This document shows, piece after piece, positions 27,704 to 37,914 of a DNA stretch of 64,000 bases. Origin of the DNA: Sphingomonas jeddahensis (GTDB taxonomy: Bacteria; Pseudomonadota; Alphaproteobacteria; Sphingomonadales; Sphingomonadaceae); contig NZ_MPSB01000005.1 in assembly GCF_001981525.1 (NCBI RefSeq), positions 166,548 through 230,547 on the forward strand, given 5' to 3'. Numbering within the stretch: position 1 is the first letter of the stretch; every line of letters starts with the position of its first letter. A program made the position numbers and the translations under genes. Below the pieces are notes generated by a model. That model was not told where the DNA came from and searched no databases. It saw nothing but the letters and a program-made list of their open reading frames with translations.

Positions 27704-28362
27704 CTGCGCCCGTTTTTCGCGCGGTTGGCGCCGGGGCGCTGCTCGCGGACTTTGGCGATGTGATCGACGAGGCGCTGTTTGCCCGGGTCGTTGCGCTGGA
27801 CCGCGCGGTGGCCGCCGCGCCGCCCGTGGGGCTGGTGGAAACGGTGCCGGCCTATACCAGCCTGCTGTTCGTCTTCGACCCGTTGGTGACCGATCATGTT
27901 GCGGTGGAGGCGCATGCCGCTCGCCTGATCGCGCCGGGCGGCGATTTCACGGGCGCGCACACGCATGAGGTGCCCGTCTGCTATGAGGGAGACGCAGCGC
28001 CCGACTTGGCGGCGGTGGCCGAGTGGCTGGGCATGTCAGGGGAGGCGGTGATCGCCGCGCATTTGGCGGGCGAGTATCGCGTGTTCATGTACGGTTTCGC
28101 GCCGGGATACGCCTATCTCGGCGGTGTGCCGGAGGCGCTACACTTGCCGCGCAAGGCGGTGGCGGTGCGTGGGTATCCAGTGGGCAGCGTGATGGTGGCG
28201 GGGCCGCAATGCCTGATCACCACCTTGCCGATGCCAACGGGCTGGTGGGTGATCGGCCGCACGCCGCTGCGCGTTCTGGATGCTGGGGCGGGGCGGCCCT
28301 TCCTGTTCGAGCCGGGGGATCAAGTGCGCTTCACCCGCGTGCGTGCAGAGGCGCTGGTATGA
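27700..28362 (+). CDS. pxpB: 5-oxoprolinase subunit PxpB (KipI-like)
   Basis: 220-residue subunit of 5-oxoprolinase, homologous to Bacillus KipI. It shows VETVPAYTSLLFVFDP, the HEVPVCY segment, the conserved FMYGFAPGYAYLGGVPE and a C-terminal PTGWWVIGRTPLRV...FEPGDQVRF. It overlaps pxpA and pxpC by ATGA on both sides, so the three subunits should be made in near-equal amounts. Confidence 0.95.
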   Translation: MTAPVFRAVGAGALLADFGDVIDEALFARVVALDRAVAAAPPVGLVETVPAYTSLLFVFDPLVTDHVAVEAHAARLIAPGGDFTGAHTHEVPVCYEGDAAPDLAAVAEWLGMSGEAVIAAHLAGEYRVFMYGFAPGYAYLGGVPEALHLPRKAVAVRGYPVGSVMVAGPQCLITTLPMPTGWWVIGRTPLRVLDAGAGRPFLFEPGDQVRFTRVRAEALV

Positions 28363-29339
28363 GCGTGGCGCGGCTGCGAATCGAGACGGCGGGACCGCTG
28401 ACCAGCGTACAGGATGCGGGGCGGCCGGGCTGGCGGCGCTTTGGCGTGCCGCCGTCGGGGCCGGTGGATCGGCGCGCCTTTGCGGCCGCGCTGGCGGCAA
28501 CAGGCGGCAAGGAGGTGGGGATCGAGGTGTCGCTCGGCGGGCTGAGCTTCACGTGCGAGGGCGGGCCGGTGGCGATGGCGATCACCGGCGCGGCGGTCGC
28601 CTCTGTGAACGGCGTGGAGGTCGGTGGCTGGTGCGTGGTGACGCTTCAACCGGGCGCGCGCTGCCGGGTGCGCGAGAGCGGCGGGAATTGGGGCTATCTT
28701 GCCTTTGCCGGGGAGATGGACGGCGCGGCGTGGCTGGGGAGCCGATCTACGCATCTGATCGCCGGATTGGGCGCGGGGAGGCTGGAGGCGGGTGCGGCGG
28801 TGTCGATTGCCGATGCGCGGGACCGTGCTTCGGTATCGATCGCGCCGCCGCCGGAAGCCGAGCCGGTTGCAGTGGCGCGGGTGGTGCTTGGGCCGCAGCA
28901 ACGATTCTTCGCTGACGAGGTGCTGGCACGGCTGACGGGAGAGCCGTTTGCTGCGAGCGCTCGCTTCGATCGCATGGGAATGGTGCTGGATGGACCGGCG
29001 TTGACGCCTCTACGTGTCGACATGCCAAGCGAGCCGGCGGTGCGCGGGGCTTTGCAGGTGGATGGCGATGGACGGGTCAGCCTGTTGACCGCGGATCACC
29101 AGACCACGGGCGGCTATCCGCGGATCGGGGCGGTGGTGGAACCGGATATCGATCGAGTGGCGCAGCTGCCGGCGGCCGCGGCACTGCGGTTCGCGGTGGT
29201 GGATGCGGGTGCGGCAGTGGCGCTGACGCGGGCGGCGGCGGCGCGAGACGCGGCATGGCTGGCGCAGGTGAGGGCCGGGTGCCGGGCGCGGGGGTCGTTG
29301 CTGACGGCGAACCTGGTGGATGGGGTGGTGGCGCCTTAG
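28359..29339 (+). CDS. pxpC: 5-oxoprolinase subunit PxpC (KipA-like)
   Basis: 326-residue third subunit of 5-oxoprolinase, homologous to KipA. It carries the N-terminal signature TAGPLTSVQDAGRPGWRRFG, VPPSGPVDRRAF and a later VLGPQQRFFAD...SARFDRMGMVLDG. The frame is open 112 codons further upstream, but that part lies within pxpB in another frame. The ATG at 28359 gives the family start and ATGA coupling. A family B repeat about 60 bp downstream separates it from grpE. Confidence 0.95.
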   Translation: MSVARLRIETAGPLTSVQDAGRPGWRRFGVPPSGPVDRRAFAAALAATGGKEVGIEVSLGGLSFTCEGGPVAMAITGAAVASVNGVEVGGWCVVTLQPGARCRVRESGGNWGYLAFAGEMDGAAWLGSRSTHLIAGLGAGRLEAGAAVSIADARDRASVSIAPPPEAEPVAVARVVLGPQQRFFADEVLARLTGEPFAASARFDRMGMVLDGPALTPLRVDMPSEPAVRGALQVDGDGRVSLLTADHQTTGGYPRIGAVVEPDIDRVAQLPAAAALRFAVVDAGAAVALTRAAAARDAAWLAQVRAGCRARGSLLTANLVDGVVAP

Positions 29340-29399
29340 CGGAGCACTGGCGGGCGTGCGCTTCGACCGGCTCGGAGCGAATGGAATAGGGAGCGACCC

Positions 29400-29486
29400 T
29401 CCCGTTCGTCCCGAGCAACGTCGAGGGACATGCCACGAGCGATGCGTTCGTAGCTCACGCCTCGACTTCGCTCGGCACGAACGAGG
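29400..29486. repeat. intergenic palindrome, family B
   Basis: CCCGTTCGTCCCGAGCAACG opposite ACTTCGCTCGGCACGAACG, between convergent pxpC and grpE. Confidence 0.88.
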
Positions 29487-29522
29487 AGGGGCCGTAAAGC
29501 CCTTCCGCGAAGCCGGGGTAAG

Positions 29523-30068
29523 TTACGCCGGCTTCTTCGCCACGCCGACCAGCGCCGGGCGCAGCAGGCGATCCTTGATCATCCAGCCGGATTGCATTTC
29601 CTGAACGATCGTGCCCGCTTCCGCGTCAGACGGTACTTCCAGCATCGCCTGGTGGCGGTTGGGATCGAGCGGCTGACCCATCGCTTCGATCTTGGTCAGG
29701 CCGTGGCGCTGGAAGACGTTGGTCAGCTCGCGCCCGGTCGCCTCGAGGCCAGTGACGAGGCCCTTGAACTTGTCATCCTCGCGCAGCTCCGCAGGAATCG
29801 CCGCCAATGCGCGTTCGAGATTGTCGTTCACGCTCAGCACGTCCCGCGCGAAATTGGTGGCGGCATAGGCGCGGGCGTCGGCAGCGTCCTTTTCGGCGCG
29901 ACGGCGGACGTTCTGGATCTCGGCCTGGGCATACAGCGTCTGCTGCTTGGCCTCGGCGAGCTGACTTTCCAGCTCGGCCACGCGATCATGTTCCGCGACC
30001 TCGGGAGCGTCCGCGGCGGTTTCCTCGCGCAGGTCCTCAGCCGGGGTATTCGTCTCGGTGTCAGTCAT
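29523..30068 (-). CDS. grpE: Nucleotide exchange factor GrpE
   Basis: Co-chaperone that releases ADP from DnaK. The 181 residues start with an acidic disordered tail (MTDTETNTPAEDLREE). A long coiled coil (LESQLAEAKQQTLYAQAEIQNVRRRAEKD...) and a beta domain with the signature GVEAT-like GLEATGRELTNVFQRHGLTKIEAMG and NRHQAMLEV follow. The start at 30068 has AGGGA five bases upstream. A TTG at 30098 would overlap hrcA, but fits the family less well. dnaK and dnaJ are not in this window. Confidence 0.96.
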   Translation of the reverse strand: MTDTETNTPAEDLREETAADAPEVAEHDRVAELESQLAEAKQQTLYAQAEIQNVRRRAEKDAADARAYAATNFARDVLSVNDNLERALAAIPAELREDDKFKGLVTGLEATGRELTNVFQRHGLTKIEAMGQPLDPNRHQAMLEVPSDAEAGTIVQEMQSGWMIKDRLLRPALVGVAKKPA

Positions 30069-30094
30069 CGTTTCCCTGTCTTCAAGATAGCCGC

Positions 30095-31138
30095 TCAACC
30101 CATAAGACGGGCGAGCGTTGCGGCCGTGAAATCCACCATGGGCACGACACGCGCGTAGTTCAACCGCGTGGGGCCGATCACGCCAACGACGCCGACCACC
30201 CGGCCGTCGCTGCCGCGAAAGGGCTTGGCGATCACAGAGGAGCCGGACAGCGCGAACAATTTGTTCTCCGCGCCGATGAAAATGCGGGTGGCGTCGCCAG
30301 CGCGGGCCGAATCGAGCAGGGCGGCGATTTCCTGCTTGCCGTCGAGATCGTCGAGCAGATCACGGACCCGGTCGAGATCCGCGGTGGCCGCGTCATCCAG
30401 CAACCGCGCCTGGCCGCGCACGATCAGCACCGGGCGGCGCTCGCCGTCCTCGCTCCACACCGCGATGCCGCGTTCGATCAGCGCGCGGGCCGCGCTGTCG
30501 AGCGCCGCGCGACCCTGCGCCAGCTCGTGCTCGATCCGGGCGCGCGCGGCGGCGAGGGTGAGGCCGGAGAGGGTAGCGGACATGTAATTGCCCGCCTCGA
30601 TCAACGCGGCAGGGCCGACACCGGGGGGCAGATCGACCACGCGATTTTCAACCGCGCCATCTTCGCTGACCAAGACCGCCAGTGCCTGGCCATGCGACAG
30701 GGGGACGAAGCCGATGGAGCGCAGCACCTGTTCGTGTTTGGGCACCATGACGAGCCCGGCGCAGGCGGACAGGCCCGAAAGCGCCGCGGTAGTGGCGGCG
30801 ATCGCTTCTTCCACCGGGCCGCCAAGTCCGGCGCGCGACTCGATCGTCGCGCGTTCCTCGGCGGAGGGTTCGAGCGCCTGCATCATGCCGTCGACGAACA
30901 GGCGCAGGCCCAATTCGGTGGGCATCCGCCCAGCCGACGTATGCGGGGCCGCGAGCAGACCGACGTCCTCGAGCTGCGCGAGCACGCTACGGATGGAGGC
31001 TGGGGAGAGATTGAGGCCGGCGAGCGCAAGCGTCTTGGAACCGACCGGCTGTCCGTTGTGAATATAGCCGTCGACGACCCGGCGAAAGATATCGCGGGCC
31101 CGGTCCGACAGTTCGGCGATCGGAGGGGAGGCGGTCAC
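30095..31138 (-). CDS. hrcA: Heat-inducible transcription repressor HrcA
   Basis: Represses class I heat-shock operons by binding CIRCE. The 347 residues have an N-terminal winged helix (RDIFRRVVDGYIHNGQPVGSKTLA, then LSPASIRSVLAQLEDVGLLAAPHTSAGRMPTELGLRLFVD). A GAF-like sensory domain ends IGPTRLNYARVVPMVDFTA. The start is GTG at 31138, six bases after a -10 box. I see no CIRCE element (TTAGCACTC-N9-GAGTGCTAA) here, so autoregulation through CIRCE is not supported at this locus. Confidence 0.96.
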   Translation of the reverse strand: MTASPPIAELSDRARDIFRRVVDGYIHNGQPVGSKTLALAGLNLSPASIRSVLAQLEDVGLLAAPHTSAGRMPTELGLRLFVDGMMQALEPSAEERATIESRAGLGGPVEEAIAATTAALSGLSACAGLVMVPKHEQVLRSIGFVPLSHGQALAVLVSEDGAVENRVVDLPPGVGPAALIEAGNYMSATLSGLTLAAARARIEHELAQGRAALDSAARALIERGIAVWSEDGERRPVLIVRGQARLLDDAATADLDRVRDLLDDLDGKQEIAALLDSARAGDATRIFIGAENKLFALSGSSVIAKPFRGSDGRVVGVVGVIGPTRLNYARVVPMVDFTAATLARLMG

Positions 31139-31144
31139 GGGGGA

Positions 31145-31173
31145 AATCTAGGGTGGTTGCCCGCGTCACTCAA
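31145..31173 (-). promoter_or_regulatory. putative hrcA promoter (leaderless)
   Basis: On the minus strand, TTGAGT (31173-31168), 17 bp, TAGATT (31150-31145). The GTG start at 31138 follows six bases later. Confidence 0.5.
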
Positions 31174-31222
31174 CGGGCTGGCGCGGGGTAGGGGGAAAAG
31201 CTACGGCCGCTACAAATCACTG

Positions 31223-31304
31223 CCGTTCGCCCTGAGCTTGTCGACGGGCTGTCCTCACCTTCGTGGAGAAAGGACAGGGCTTCGACAAGCTCAGCCCGAA
31301 CGGG
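31223..31304. repeat. intergenic palindrome, family A
   Basis: CCGTTCGCCCTGAGCTTGTC opposite GACAAGCTCAGCCCGAACGG, ending 18 bp before the rph start. Best-preserved family A unit in the window. Confidence 0.9.
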
Positions 31305-31322
31305 TTATTGGAGCCAGAACAC

Positions 31323-32039
31323 ATGCGTCCCAGCGGCCGTGCGCCAGACCAGATGCGCGCCATCACCATCGAGCCGAACTTCACCCGTCACGCCGAAGGA
31401 TCGGTGCTGATCGGATTCGGTGACACCAAGGTGCTGGTCACTGCCAGCATCGAGGAGCGGGTGCCGCCGTTCCTGCGCGGCAAGGGGCAGGGCTGGGTGA
31501 CGGCCGAATACGGCATGCTCCCGCGCGCCACGCACACCCGCGGCAATCGCGAGGCGGCCAAGGGCAAGCAGTCGGGGCGTACGCAGGAAATCCAGCGACT
31601 TATCGGCCGTTCCTTGCGCGCGGTGACAGATATGCAAGCACTGGGCGAGCGCCAGATCGTGCTCGATTGCGACGTGATCCAGGCCGATGGCGGCACGCGC
31701 ACCGCCTCGATCTCGGGTGCTTGGGTCGCGCTGCGCCTTGCGGTCAACGGGCTGATGGCGGCGGGCAAGATCGAGAAGGATCCGATCGCGCAGAAGGTCG
31801 CGGCGATTAGCTGCGGCATCTACCAGGGCCAGCCGGTGCTCGACCTCGATTATGACGAGGATTCGAACGCCGATGCCGACGGCAACTTCGTCCTGCTCGA
31901 AAATGGCAACATCGCCGAGGCGCAGGCCACCGCCGAGCATGCCACCTATGACGAGGAAGCGTTGCTCCGCTTGCTCCGTCTCGCGCGGATCGGCTGCGCC
32001 GACATCTTCGCCGCGCAAGCAAGAGCCGTTAGTCAATGA
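31323..32039 (+). CDS. rph: Ribonuclease PH
   Basis: Phosphorolytic 3'-5' exoribonuclease that trims tRNA 3' ends. The 238 residues start [27 protein letters not shown] and include [15 protein letters not shown], the phosphate-site region [24 protein letters not shown] and [23 protein letters not shown] at 31323 has GGAG nine bases upstream; codons further upstream come from the family A repeat. It is coupled to rdgB by ATGA. Confidence 0.97.
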   Translation: MRPSGRAPDQMRAITIEPNFTRHAEGSVLIGFGDTKVLVTASIEERVPPFLRGKGQGWVTAEYGMLPRATHTRGNREAAKGKQSGRTQEIQRLIGRSLRAVTDMQALGERQIVLDCDVIQADGGTRTASISGAWVALRLAVNGLMAAGKIEKDPIAQKVAAISCGIYQGQPVLDLDYDEDSNADADGNFVLLENGNIAEAQATAEHATYDEEALLRLLRLARIGCADIFAAQARAVSQ

Positions 32040-32662
32040 GCGGCGAGGGCGGCGAGCCGCAGGCCATCCGCAAGCTCCGACCGGGCAAGCTCGTGATCGC
32101 CAGCCACAATCCGGGCAAGGTGCGCGAGATCGCGGCGCTGCTGGAGGGCCACGGGCTGGACGTCGTGTCCGCCGCTGAACTCGACCTGCCCGAACCGGAG
32201 GAGACCGGCACGACGTTCGTGATGAACGCGGAGCTGAAGGCACGCGTGGCCGCTGACCTGTCTGGGTTGCCGGCGCTCGCCGACGACAGCGGCATGTGCG
32301 TCGAGGCGCTGGGCGGCGATCCCGGGATCTTCTCCGCTCGCTGGGCAGGCGAACGCAAGGATTTCGGCGCGGCGATGCGGCTGGTGCAAGACAAGGTCGA
32401 CGCGATCGACGGGGCCTCGCGCGACGCGCATTTCGTCTGCGCGCTGGCGCTGGCCTGGCCCGATGGGCATGTCGAATGGTTCGAAGGACGCGTCGATGGC
32501 ACTTTGGTGTGGCCGCCGCGGGGGGACAAAGGCTTCGGCTACGATCCGATGTTCCTGCCCGAGGGGCGCGATCAGACGTTCGGTGAGATGGACCAGGACG
32601 AAAAGCACGCGATCAGCCACCGTGCGGATGCGTTCCGGCAGCTCGTGGCAGCGGTGTTCTGA
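32036..32662 (+). CDS. rdgB: dITP/XTP pyrophosphatase RdgB
   Basis: House-cleaning hydrolase that removes deaminated purine nucleotides (dITP, XTP). The 208 residues contain the Ham1/RdgB signatures [43 protein letters not shown] and [14 protein letters not shown], followed by the acidic metal site and ISHRADAF. The start overlaps rph as ATGA, so the pair forms one operon. A degenerate family A repeat follows. Confidence 0.96.
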   Translation: MSGEGGEPQAIRKLRPGKLVIASHNPGKVREIAALLEGHGLDVVSAAELDLPEPEETGTTFVMNAELKARVAADLSGLPALADDSGMCVEALGGDPGIFSARWAGERKDFGAAMRLVQDKVDAIDGASRDAHFVCALALAWPDGHVEWFEGRVDGTLVWPPRGDKGFGYDPMFLPEGRDQTFGEMDQDEKHAISHRADAFRQLVAAVF

Positions 32663-32686
32663 GGCGGAAGGGCTCTGCTTCAAACC

Positions 32687-32767
32687 GCTCGCACGGAGCC
32701 TGTCCAAGTGCGTGCCCCATGCGGTGCGCTACGTCACACGCACTTCGACAAGCTCAGTGCGAACGGG
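32687..32767. repeat. degenerate family A palindrome
   Basis: The right arm CACTTCGACAAGCTCAGTGC is well kept. The left arm (CACGGAGCCTGTCCAAGTGC) is eroded. It lies between convergent rdgB and the CAP-domain gene. Confidence 0.7.
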
Positions 32768-32787
32768 TTGGGTGGAGCGTTGCAGAC

Positions 32788-33342
32788 TTAAAGCGTCCGC
32801 TCGCCCACCACATTGCCCGACGGGCTGTATCGGCAAACCAGAAAGTCGTCGCGCTTGTTCGAGGTCATCGCGCAGCCAACCCGCGTCGTGTTCCGCCACA
32901 CGATCTGGGTATAGTGGGACACGTCCTGCCACTTGCCGGTGCGGCTGAACGCGGGCGTCACGCCATTCACGAAATCGCGCCTTTCCGCGATCCAATGCCC
33001 GATCATCTCGTCATAGCGATACGCGCCGCGCGTGCCGGTCCACAGGTTCTCGCCCTCGCGCATCGGGCCATGCGGCTGATCGGCGTGCGCAAAGCGTCCA
33101 GTGCGCGCCATCTCTTCGGCATAGGTGCGGGCCGACGCGGCGAGGCGAGAGTCCCATGTCAGCGGGGGCACGCCTGCTTCGGCACGCGCGCGATCGTGCC
33201 CACCCATCATCACCCTGCGTAGCTGCGCCGGGTCGCGCGGCGGCGGCGCTTCGGCGAGATCCCGTTCGACCACCCGCTCGGGTGCTTGCGCGCAACCGGC
33301 GAGCAGAAGGGCGAGTGCGGCGAGGTGGCGTTGGAGCGGCAT
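32788..33342 (-). CDS. CAP/SCP-domain lipoprotein
   Basis: Secreted cysteine-rich-secretory/PR-1-like fold, 184 residues. MPLQRHLAALALLLAGC is a clean lipoprotein signal with LAGC (Cys17). The CAP core includes MMGGHDRARAEAGVPPLTWDSRLAASARTYAEEMA, then GENLWTG, HYTQIVWRNTTRVGCAM and LVCRYSPSGNVVGE. The cavity His residues (GHDRAR, HYTQ) are present. The role of bacterial CAP proteins is mostly unknown. ATGs at 33342 and 33351 compete; the former is favoured by a possible promoter inside the start of hemW. It diverges from hemW with only 21 bases between the start codons. Confidence 0.9.
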   Translation of the reverse strand: MPLQRHLAALALLLAGCAQAPERVVERDLAEAPPPRDPAQLRRVMMGGHDRARAEAGVPPLTWDSRLAASARTYAEEMARTGRFAHADQPHGPMREGENLWTGTRGAYRYDEMIGHWIAERRDFVNGVTPAFSRTGKWQDVSHYTQIVWRNTTRVGCAMTSNKRDDFLVCRYSPSGNVVGERTL

Positions 33343-33363
33343 CGCGGCCATATCGGCACCGTG

Positions 33364-34518
33364 ATGCCTCCAGACAATCCTCTCGCCCTCTATATCCACT
33401 GGCCCTTCTGCGTCTCGAAATGCCCGTATTGCGACTTCAACAGCCATGTTCGGGCGGGCGTCGACCAGGCGGCGTGGCGCGCGGCGTTGCTTGCGGATCT
33501 CGCGCATGAGGCGGCGGTTTTGCCGGATCGGCGGCTCACCTCGATTTTCTTCGGCGGCGGTACGCCTTCGCTGATGCCGCCCGAGACGGTGGCGGCGTTG
33601 CTGGCGGCGGCGGAACAGCATTGGGGCTTCACGCCGGGGATCGAGATCACGCTGGAGGCCAATCCGTCCTCGGTCGAGGCCGCGTGCTTTGCCGATCTGG
33701 CGGCGGCGGGGGTGAACCGCGTGTCGCTCGGCCTACAGGCGCTGGAGGACGAAGCGCTGCATTTTCTCGGCCGAGCGCATGACGTGAAAGAAGGGCTGGC
33801 GGCGCTGGAAATCGCGCAATCCGTATTCCCGCGAGTCAGCTTCGACCTCATCTATGCACGGCCGGCACAGCCACTCGCGGCGTGGGAGGCGGAGTTGCGG
33901 CGCGCGATTGCGTTTGGGACAGAGCATCTTTCGCTCTATCAACTGACGATCGAGCCCGGGACGCGCTTTGCCACCGAGGCGGCGGCCGGGCGGCTGACGA
34001 TCCCCGATGGCGACACGGCGGCGGACCTGTTCGAGGCGACTCGCGCGATCACCGCAGCGGCGGGGCTGCCAGCGTATGAGATCAGCAACCATGCGCGGCC
34101 CGGCGCGGAGAGCCGCCACAACCTCGCTTACTGGCGATACCAGACCTATGCCGGCGTCGGCCCGGGCTCGCATGGACGCCGAGGGGGCTTGGCAACCGTG
34201 CGGCACAAGAAACCGGAGAATTGGATGGGTGCCGTCGCGCGGAACGGCCACGGCATTCAGAGCGAGGAACCGCTCGATCCCGCCACCCAGGCATCGGAGG
34301 CATTGCTGATGGGGTTGCGGCTGCGCCAGGGCGTCGATCTGGCGCGGATCGCACGGCTGGCGGGCGCCGACGTCGCAGAGATCGTCGATGAGCGGGCGAT
34401 CGCGCGACTGCCCGATCTGATCCGGCGTGAGGGGGGCCGCCTACGCGTGACCGAGGAGGGCATGTTGCTGCTTGACGCGATCCTGCCGGAGGTGGTGCGC
34501 GATCGCGTGACGGCCTGA
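33364..34518 (+). CDS. hemW: Radical SAM heme chaperone HemW
   Basis: Coproporphyrinogen III oxidase-like radical SAM protein that in HemW binds and transfers heme. The 384 residues start MPPDNPLALYIHWPFCVSKCPYCDF with CxxxCxxC (Cys16, 20, 23) for the 4Fe-4S cluster. SIFFGGGTPSLM and NRVSLGLQAL follow. The extra upstream cysteine of true HemN is not evident, which favours HemW over HemN. The upstream region lies inside the divergent CAP gene, so its promoter must overlap that coding sequence. Confidence 0.93.
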   Translation: MPPDNPLALYIHWPFCVSKCPYCDFNSHVRAGVDQAAWRAALLADLAHEAAVLPDRRLTSIFFGGGTPSLMPPETVAALLAAAEQHWGFTPGIEITLEANPSSVEAACFADLAAAGVNRVSLGLQALEDEALHFLGRAHDVKEGLAALEIAQSVFPRVSFDLIYARPAQPLAAWEAELRRAIAFGTEHLSLYQLTIEPGTRFATEAAAGRLTIPDGDTAADLFEATRAITAAAGLPAYEISNHARPGAESRHNLAYWRYQTYAGVGPGSHGRRGGLATVRHKKPENWMGAVARNGHGIQSEEPLDPATQASEALLMGLRLRQGVDLARIARLAGADVAEIVDERAIARLPDLIRREGGRLRVTEEGMLLLDAILPEVVRDRVTA

Positions 34519-34573
34519 CCGGGCGCGCGGGCTGCTGTTGCCTTCGCGCCCGCGGCAATGGTAGCGGCGCAAC

Positions 34574-34876
34574 ATGTCTGTAGATACCGCCACCGTGAAG
34601 AAGGTCGCCAGCCTGGCGCGCATCGCGATTGACGATGCCCATGCCGAGCGGCTCGTGCCCGAACTCAACAACATCCTCGATTGGATCGAGCAACTGGGTG
34701 AGGTGGATACCAGCGGCGTCGCGCCGATGACCGCGGTGATCCCCAATACGCTGCGGTTGCGCGACGACGTGGTGAACGCCGATCCGCTGACCGGCGGCGG
34801 GATACGCGACGCGGTGCTGGCGAATGCGCCGCAGGCCGAGCATGGCTTCTTCACCGTTCCCAAGGTAATCGAGTGA
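34574..34876 (+). CDS. gatC: Asp/Glu-tRNA amidotransferase subunit GatC
   Basis: Small scaffold subunit of the GatCAB complex, which converts Glu-tRNA(Gln) and Asp-tRNA(Asn) to amidated forms. The 100 residues start [20 protein letters not shown] and include [22 protein letters not shown] and [17 protein letters not shown], the standard C-terminus. It opens the gatC-gatA-gatB operon. Confidence 0.96.
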   Translation: MSVDTATVKKVASLARIAIDDAHAERLVPELNNILDWIEQLGEVDTSGVAPMTAVIPNTLRLRDDVVNADPLTGGGIRDAVLANAPQAEHGFFTVPKVIE

Positions 34877-34922
34877 GCCCGCTCCCAGCGACTGTTCTGA
34901 CTTACTCTTTCGAGTTGTGACC

Positions 34923-36407
34923 ATGACTGATCTCACCGACCTTGGCATTCGCGAGATCCGCGACGGCGTGCGCGAGGGCACCTTCTCCGCGCGCGAGGTA
35001 GCGACTGCGTTCAACGCGGCTGTTGCTGGCGCGAAGCCGCTCAACGCCTTCCTTGTCGAGACGCCCGATCACGCGCTGGCGGCCGCCGATGCCGCCGATG
35101 CGGCCCGGGCCGCGGGCGAGACGCTGAAGCCGCTCGCCGGCGTGCCGATCGGCATGAAGGACCTGTTCTGCACCAAGGGCGTGGCGTCGACCGCGGCGAG
35201 CCACATTCTGGAGGGATTCACGCCGCAGTATGAGTCCACCGTCTCGCAGAACTTGTGGGATGCGGGTGCGGGCATGCTCGGCAAGCTCAACATGGACCAG
35301 TTCGCAATGGGCTCGTCCAACGAAACCAGCGCGTTCGGCAATGTGATTTCGCCGTGGCGGCGCAACGATGGGGGCAATGCGGCGCTGGCGCCGGGCGGGT
35401 CGTCGGGCGGGTCGTCCGCAGCGGTCGCGGCGCGGCTGTGCCCGGGCGCGACCGGCACCGACACGGGCGGCTCGATCCGCCAGCCGGCGGCGTTCACCGG
35501 AATCTCCGGGATCAAGCCGACCTATGGTCGCTGCTCGCGCTGGGGCACGATCGCCTTCGCCTCGTCGCTCGATCAGGCCGGTCCGATGGCGCGTGACGTG
35601 CGCGATTGCGCGATCATGCTGGAGGCGATGAGCGGGTTCGACGCCAAGGACGCGACCTCGCTCGATCTGCCAGTGCCGCGGTGGGAGCAGGGGCTGAACG
35701 CGAGCCTAGCGGGGAAGCGCGTCGGCATTCCGCGCGAGTATCGCGTCGACAACATGCCCGAGGAGATCGAGGCGCTGTGGCAGCAGGGCATCGCGTGGGT
35801 GAAGGATGCGGGCGCCGAGATTGTCGAAGTGTCGCTGCCGCACACGAAATATGCGCTGCCGGCGTACTACATCATTGCGCCGGCGGAAGCCTCGTCCAAC
35901 CTCGCGCGCTATGATGGCGTTCGCTACGGCCAGCGCAATCTGCCGGACGGTGCGAACCTCCAGGCGATGTATGCCGCGACGCGCGCGGCTGGCTTCGGCG
36001 AGGAAGTGAAGCGGCGTATCCTGATCGGCACTTATGTCTTGTCCGCAGGGTTTTACGATGCGTACTTCACTCAGGCTTCGAAGGTGCGCACGCTGATCGC
36101 GCGCGACTTCGAACACGCCTGGGACAAGTGCGACGTGCTGCTGACGCCGACCGCGCCGTCGGCGGCGTTTGCGCTCGGCGAGAAGAGCGCCGATCCGCTG
36201 GCGATGTACCTCAACGACGTGTTCACCGTGCCGTCGAGTCTGGCGGGCCTACCGGCGATGAGCGTGCCGGGCGGGCTGGATCGCGCGGGCCTGCCGCTGG
36301 GGCTGCAGGTGATCGGCAAGGCGCTGGACGAGCAGGGCGTGCTCAACGCCGCACTGGCGATCGAGGAGCGCGCCGGGTTCGTCGCGCGGCCGCAGGCGTG
36401 GTGGTAA
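34923..36407 (+). CDS. gatA: Asp/Glu-tRNA amidotransferase subunit GatA
   Basis: Glutamine amidase subunit generating ammonia for GatB. The 494 residues carry the amidase signature around [34 protein letters not shown]. The Ser-cisSer-Lys triad is made by K in [10 protein letters not shown] and the serines of GGSSGGS and [11 protein letters not shown] at 34923 is chosen; a GTG six bases upstream is an alternative. It lies 46 bp after gatC. Confidence 0.97.
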   Translation: MTDLTDLGIREIRDGVREGTFSAREVATAFNAAVAGAKPLNAFLVETPDHALAAADAADAARAAGETLKPLAGVPIGMKDLFCTKGVASTAASHILEGFTPQYESTVSQNLWDAGAGMLGKLNMDQFAMGSSNETSAFGNVISPWRRNDGGNAALAPGGSSGGSSAAVAARLCPGATGTDTGGSIRQPAAFTGISGIKPTYGRCSRWGTIAFASSLDQAGPMARDVRDCAIMLEAMSGFDAKDATSLDLPVPRWEQGLNASLAGKRVGIPREYRVDNMPEEIEALWQQGIAWVKDAGAEIVEVSLPHTKYALPAYYIIAPAEASSNLARYDGVRYGQRNLPDGANLQAMYAATRAAGFGEEVKRRILIGTYVLSAGFYDAYFTQASKVRTLIARDFEHAWDKCDVLLTPTAPSAAFALGEKSADPLAMYLNDVFTVPSSLAGLPAMSVPGGLDRAGLPLGLQVIGKALDEQGVLNAALAIEERAGFVARPQAWW

Positions 36408-36434
36408 TGAAGATCGTATTCGGGATTAAGGCCA

Positions 36435-37898
36435 ATGGCTGACGCAACCGCACCGTATCGCATCAAGGGCGCCACTGGAGATTGGGAGGTCGTGATCGGC
36501 CTTGAAGTCCATGCGCAGGTGACGTCGAACGCGAAGCTGTTCTCGGGAGCCGCCACGGCGTTCGGGGCAGAGCCGAATTCGCAGGTGAGCCTGATCGACG
36601 CGGCGATGCCCGGTATGCTGCCGGTACCGAACCGCGAGTGCATCCGCCAGGCGGTGCGCACCGGCATGGCGATCGACGCCGAGATCAATCGCTGGTCGCG
36701 GTTCGACCGGAAGAATTACTTCTACGCCGATCTGCCGCAGGGCTACCAGATTTCGCAGCTTTATCATCCGCTTGTCGGCGAAGGCTCGATCGAGATCGAA
36801 GATGGCGAGGCGGTCAAGACGATCGGGGTCGAGCGCATCCATGTCGAGCAGGATGCCGGCAAGCTGATGCACGACCAGCATCCGACGCGCTCTTATGTCG
36901 ATCTCAACCGGTCGGGCGTGGCGCTGATGGAGATCGTCAGCCGTCCCGACATGCGTTCGCCTTCGGAAGCAGGGGCTTACCTCCGAAAGTTGCGGGCGAT
37001 CCTGCGCTATGTCGGCAGCTGCGACGGGAACATGGAAGAAGGCTCGATGCGCGCTGACGTCAACGTCAGCGTGCGCAAGCCGGGTGACGAGCTTGGTACG
37101 CGGACGGAGACCAAGAACGTCAATTCGGTGCGCTTCGTGATGGCGGCGATCGAGCATGAGGCGAACCGGCAGGTCGAATTGCTCGAAAGCGGCGGGACGA
37201 TCGTGCAGGAAACGCGGCTGTTCAACGCCGATACGGGCACCACGCGATCGATGCGCTCGAAGGAAGATGCGCATGATTACCGCTACTTCCCTGATCCGGA
37301 TCTACTGCCGCTTGAGTTGGACGATGCGTTTCTCGAGGAATGCCGTGCGTCGCTGCCGGAGCTGCCCGATGCCAAGCGCAAGCGCTACGAGGCGGCGGGG
37401 GTAACGCCGTACAATGCCGGGGTGCTGACGGCGGAGGTCGAGACGGCGCGGTGGTTCGATGCGCTGCTGGAGGCAGGTGCGGCGCCGGTGGCGGCGTCGA
37501 ACTGGGTGACGGGTGAACTGTTCGGCGCGCTGAATCGCGTTGGCAAGGATATCACGGACTCGCCGGTGACGCCGGGGCAGGCGGCGGAGCTGCTGGCGCT
37601 GGTGGCCGACGGGACGCTCTCGGGCAGCCTTGCCAAGCAGGTGTTCGAGGTGATGCTGGAGACGGGCGACGCGCCGGGCAAGATCGTCGAGGAACGCGGG
37701 CTGAAGCAAACCAGCGATACCGGCGCAATCGAGGCGGTAATCGCGGAGGTTCTGGCGAAAAATCCGGCACAGCTGGAGCAATATCGGGGTGGCAAGGTGG
37801 CGCTGTTCGGCTTCTTCGTCGGCCAGACGATGAAGGCCATGGGCGGCAAGGCGAATCCCGGCGTGGTGAATGAGTTGTTGAAGAAGGCGCTGGGGTAA
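36435..37898 (+). CDS. gatB: Asp/Glu-tRNA amidotransferase subunit GatB
   Basis: Kinase/transamidase subunit that phosphorylates the tRNA-bound acid and accepts ammonia from GatA. The 487 residues include [30 protein letters not shown] sequence ([18 protein letters not shown]) and [37 protein letters not shown] and the YqeY-like tail domain ending [16 protein letters not shown] complete it. It lies 27 bp after gatA. Confidence 0.97.
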   Translation: MADATAPYRIKGATGDWEVVIGLEVHAQVTSNAKLFSGAATAFGAEPNSQVSLIDAAMPGMLPVPNRECIRQAVRTGMAIDAEINRWSRFDRKNYFYADLPQGYQISQLYHPLVGEGSIEIEDGEAVKTIGVERIHVEQDAGKLMHDQHPTRSYVDLNRSGVALMEIVSRPDMRSPSEAGAYLRKLRAILRYVGSCDGNMEEGSMRADVNVSVRKPGDELGTRTETKNVNSVRFVMAAIEHEANRQVELLESGGTIVQETRLFNADTGTTRSMRSKEDAHDYRYFPDPDLLPLELDDAFLEECRASLPELPDAKRKRYEAAGVTPYNAGVLTAEVETARWFDALLEAGAAPVAASNWVTGELFGALNRVGKDITDSPVTPGQAAELLALVADGTLSGSLAKQVFEVMLETGDAPGKIVEERGLKQTSDTGAIEAVIAEVLAKNPAQLEQYRGGKVALFGFFVGQTMKAMGGKANPGVVNELLKKALG

Positions 37899-37914
37899 GC
37901 GCGTCCCCGTCTGC

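Noticed and set aside
31139..31322. CIRCE operator near hrcA
   Set aside because: The inverted repeat here is family A, not TTAGCACTC-N9-GAGTGCTAA.
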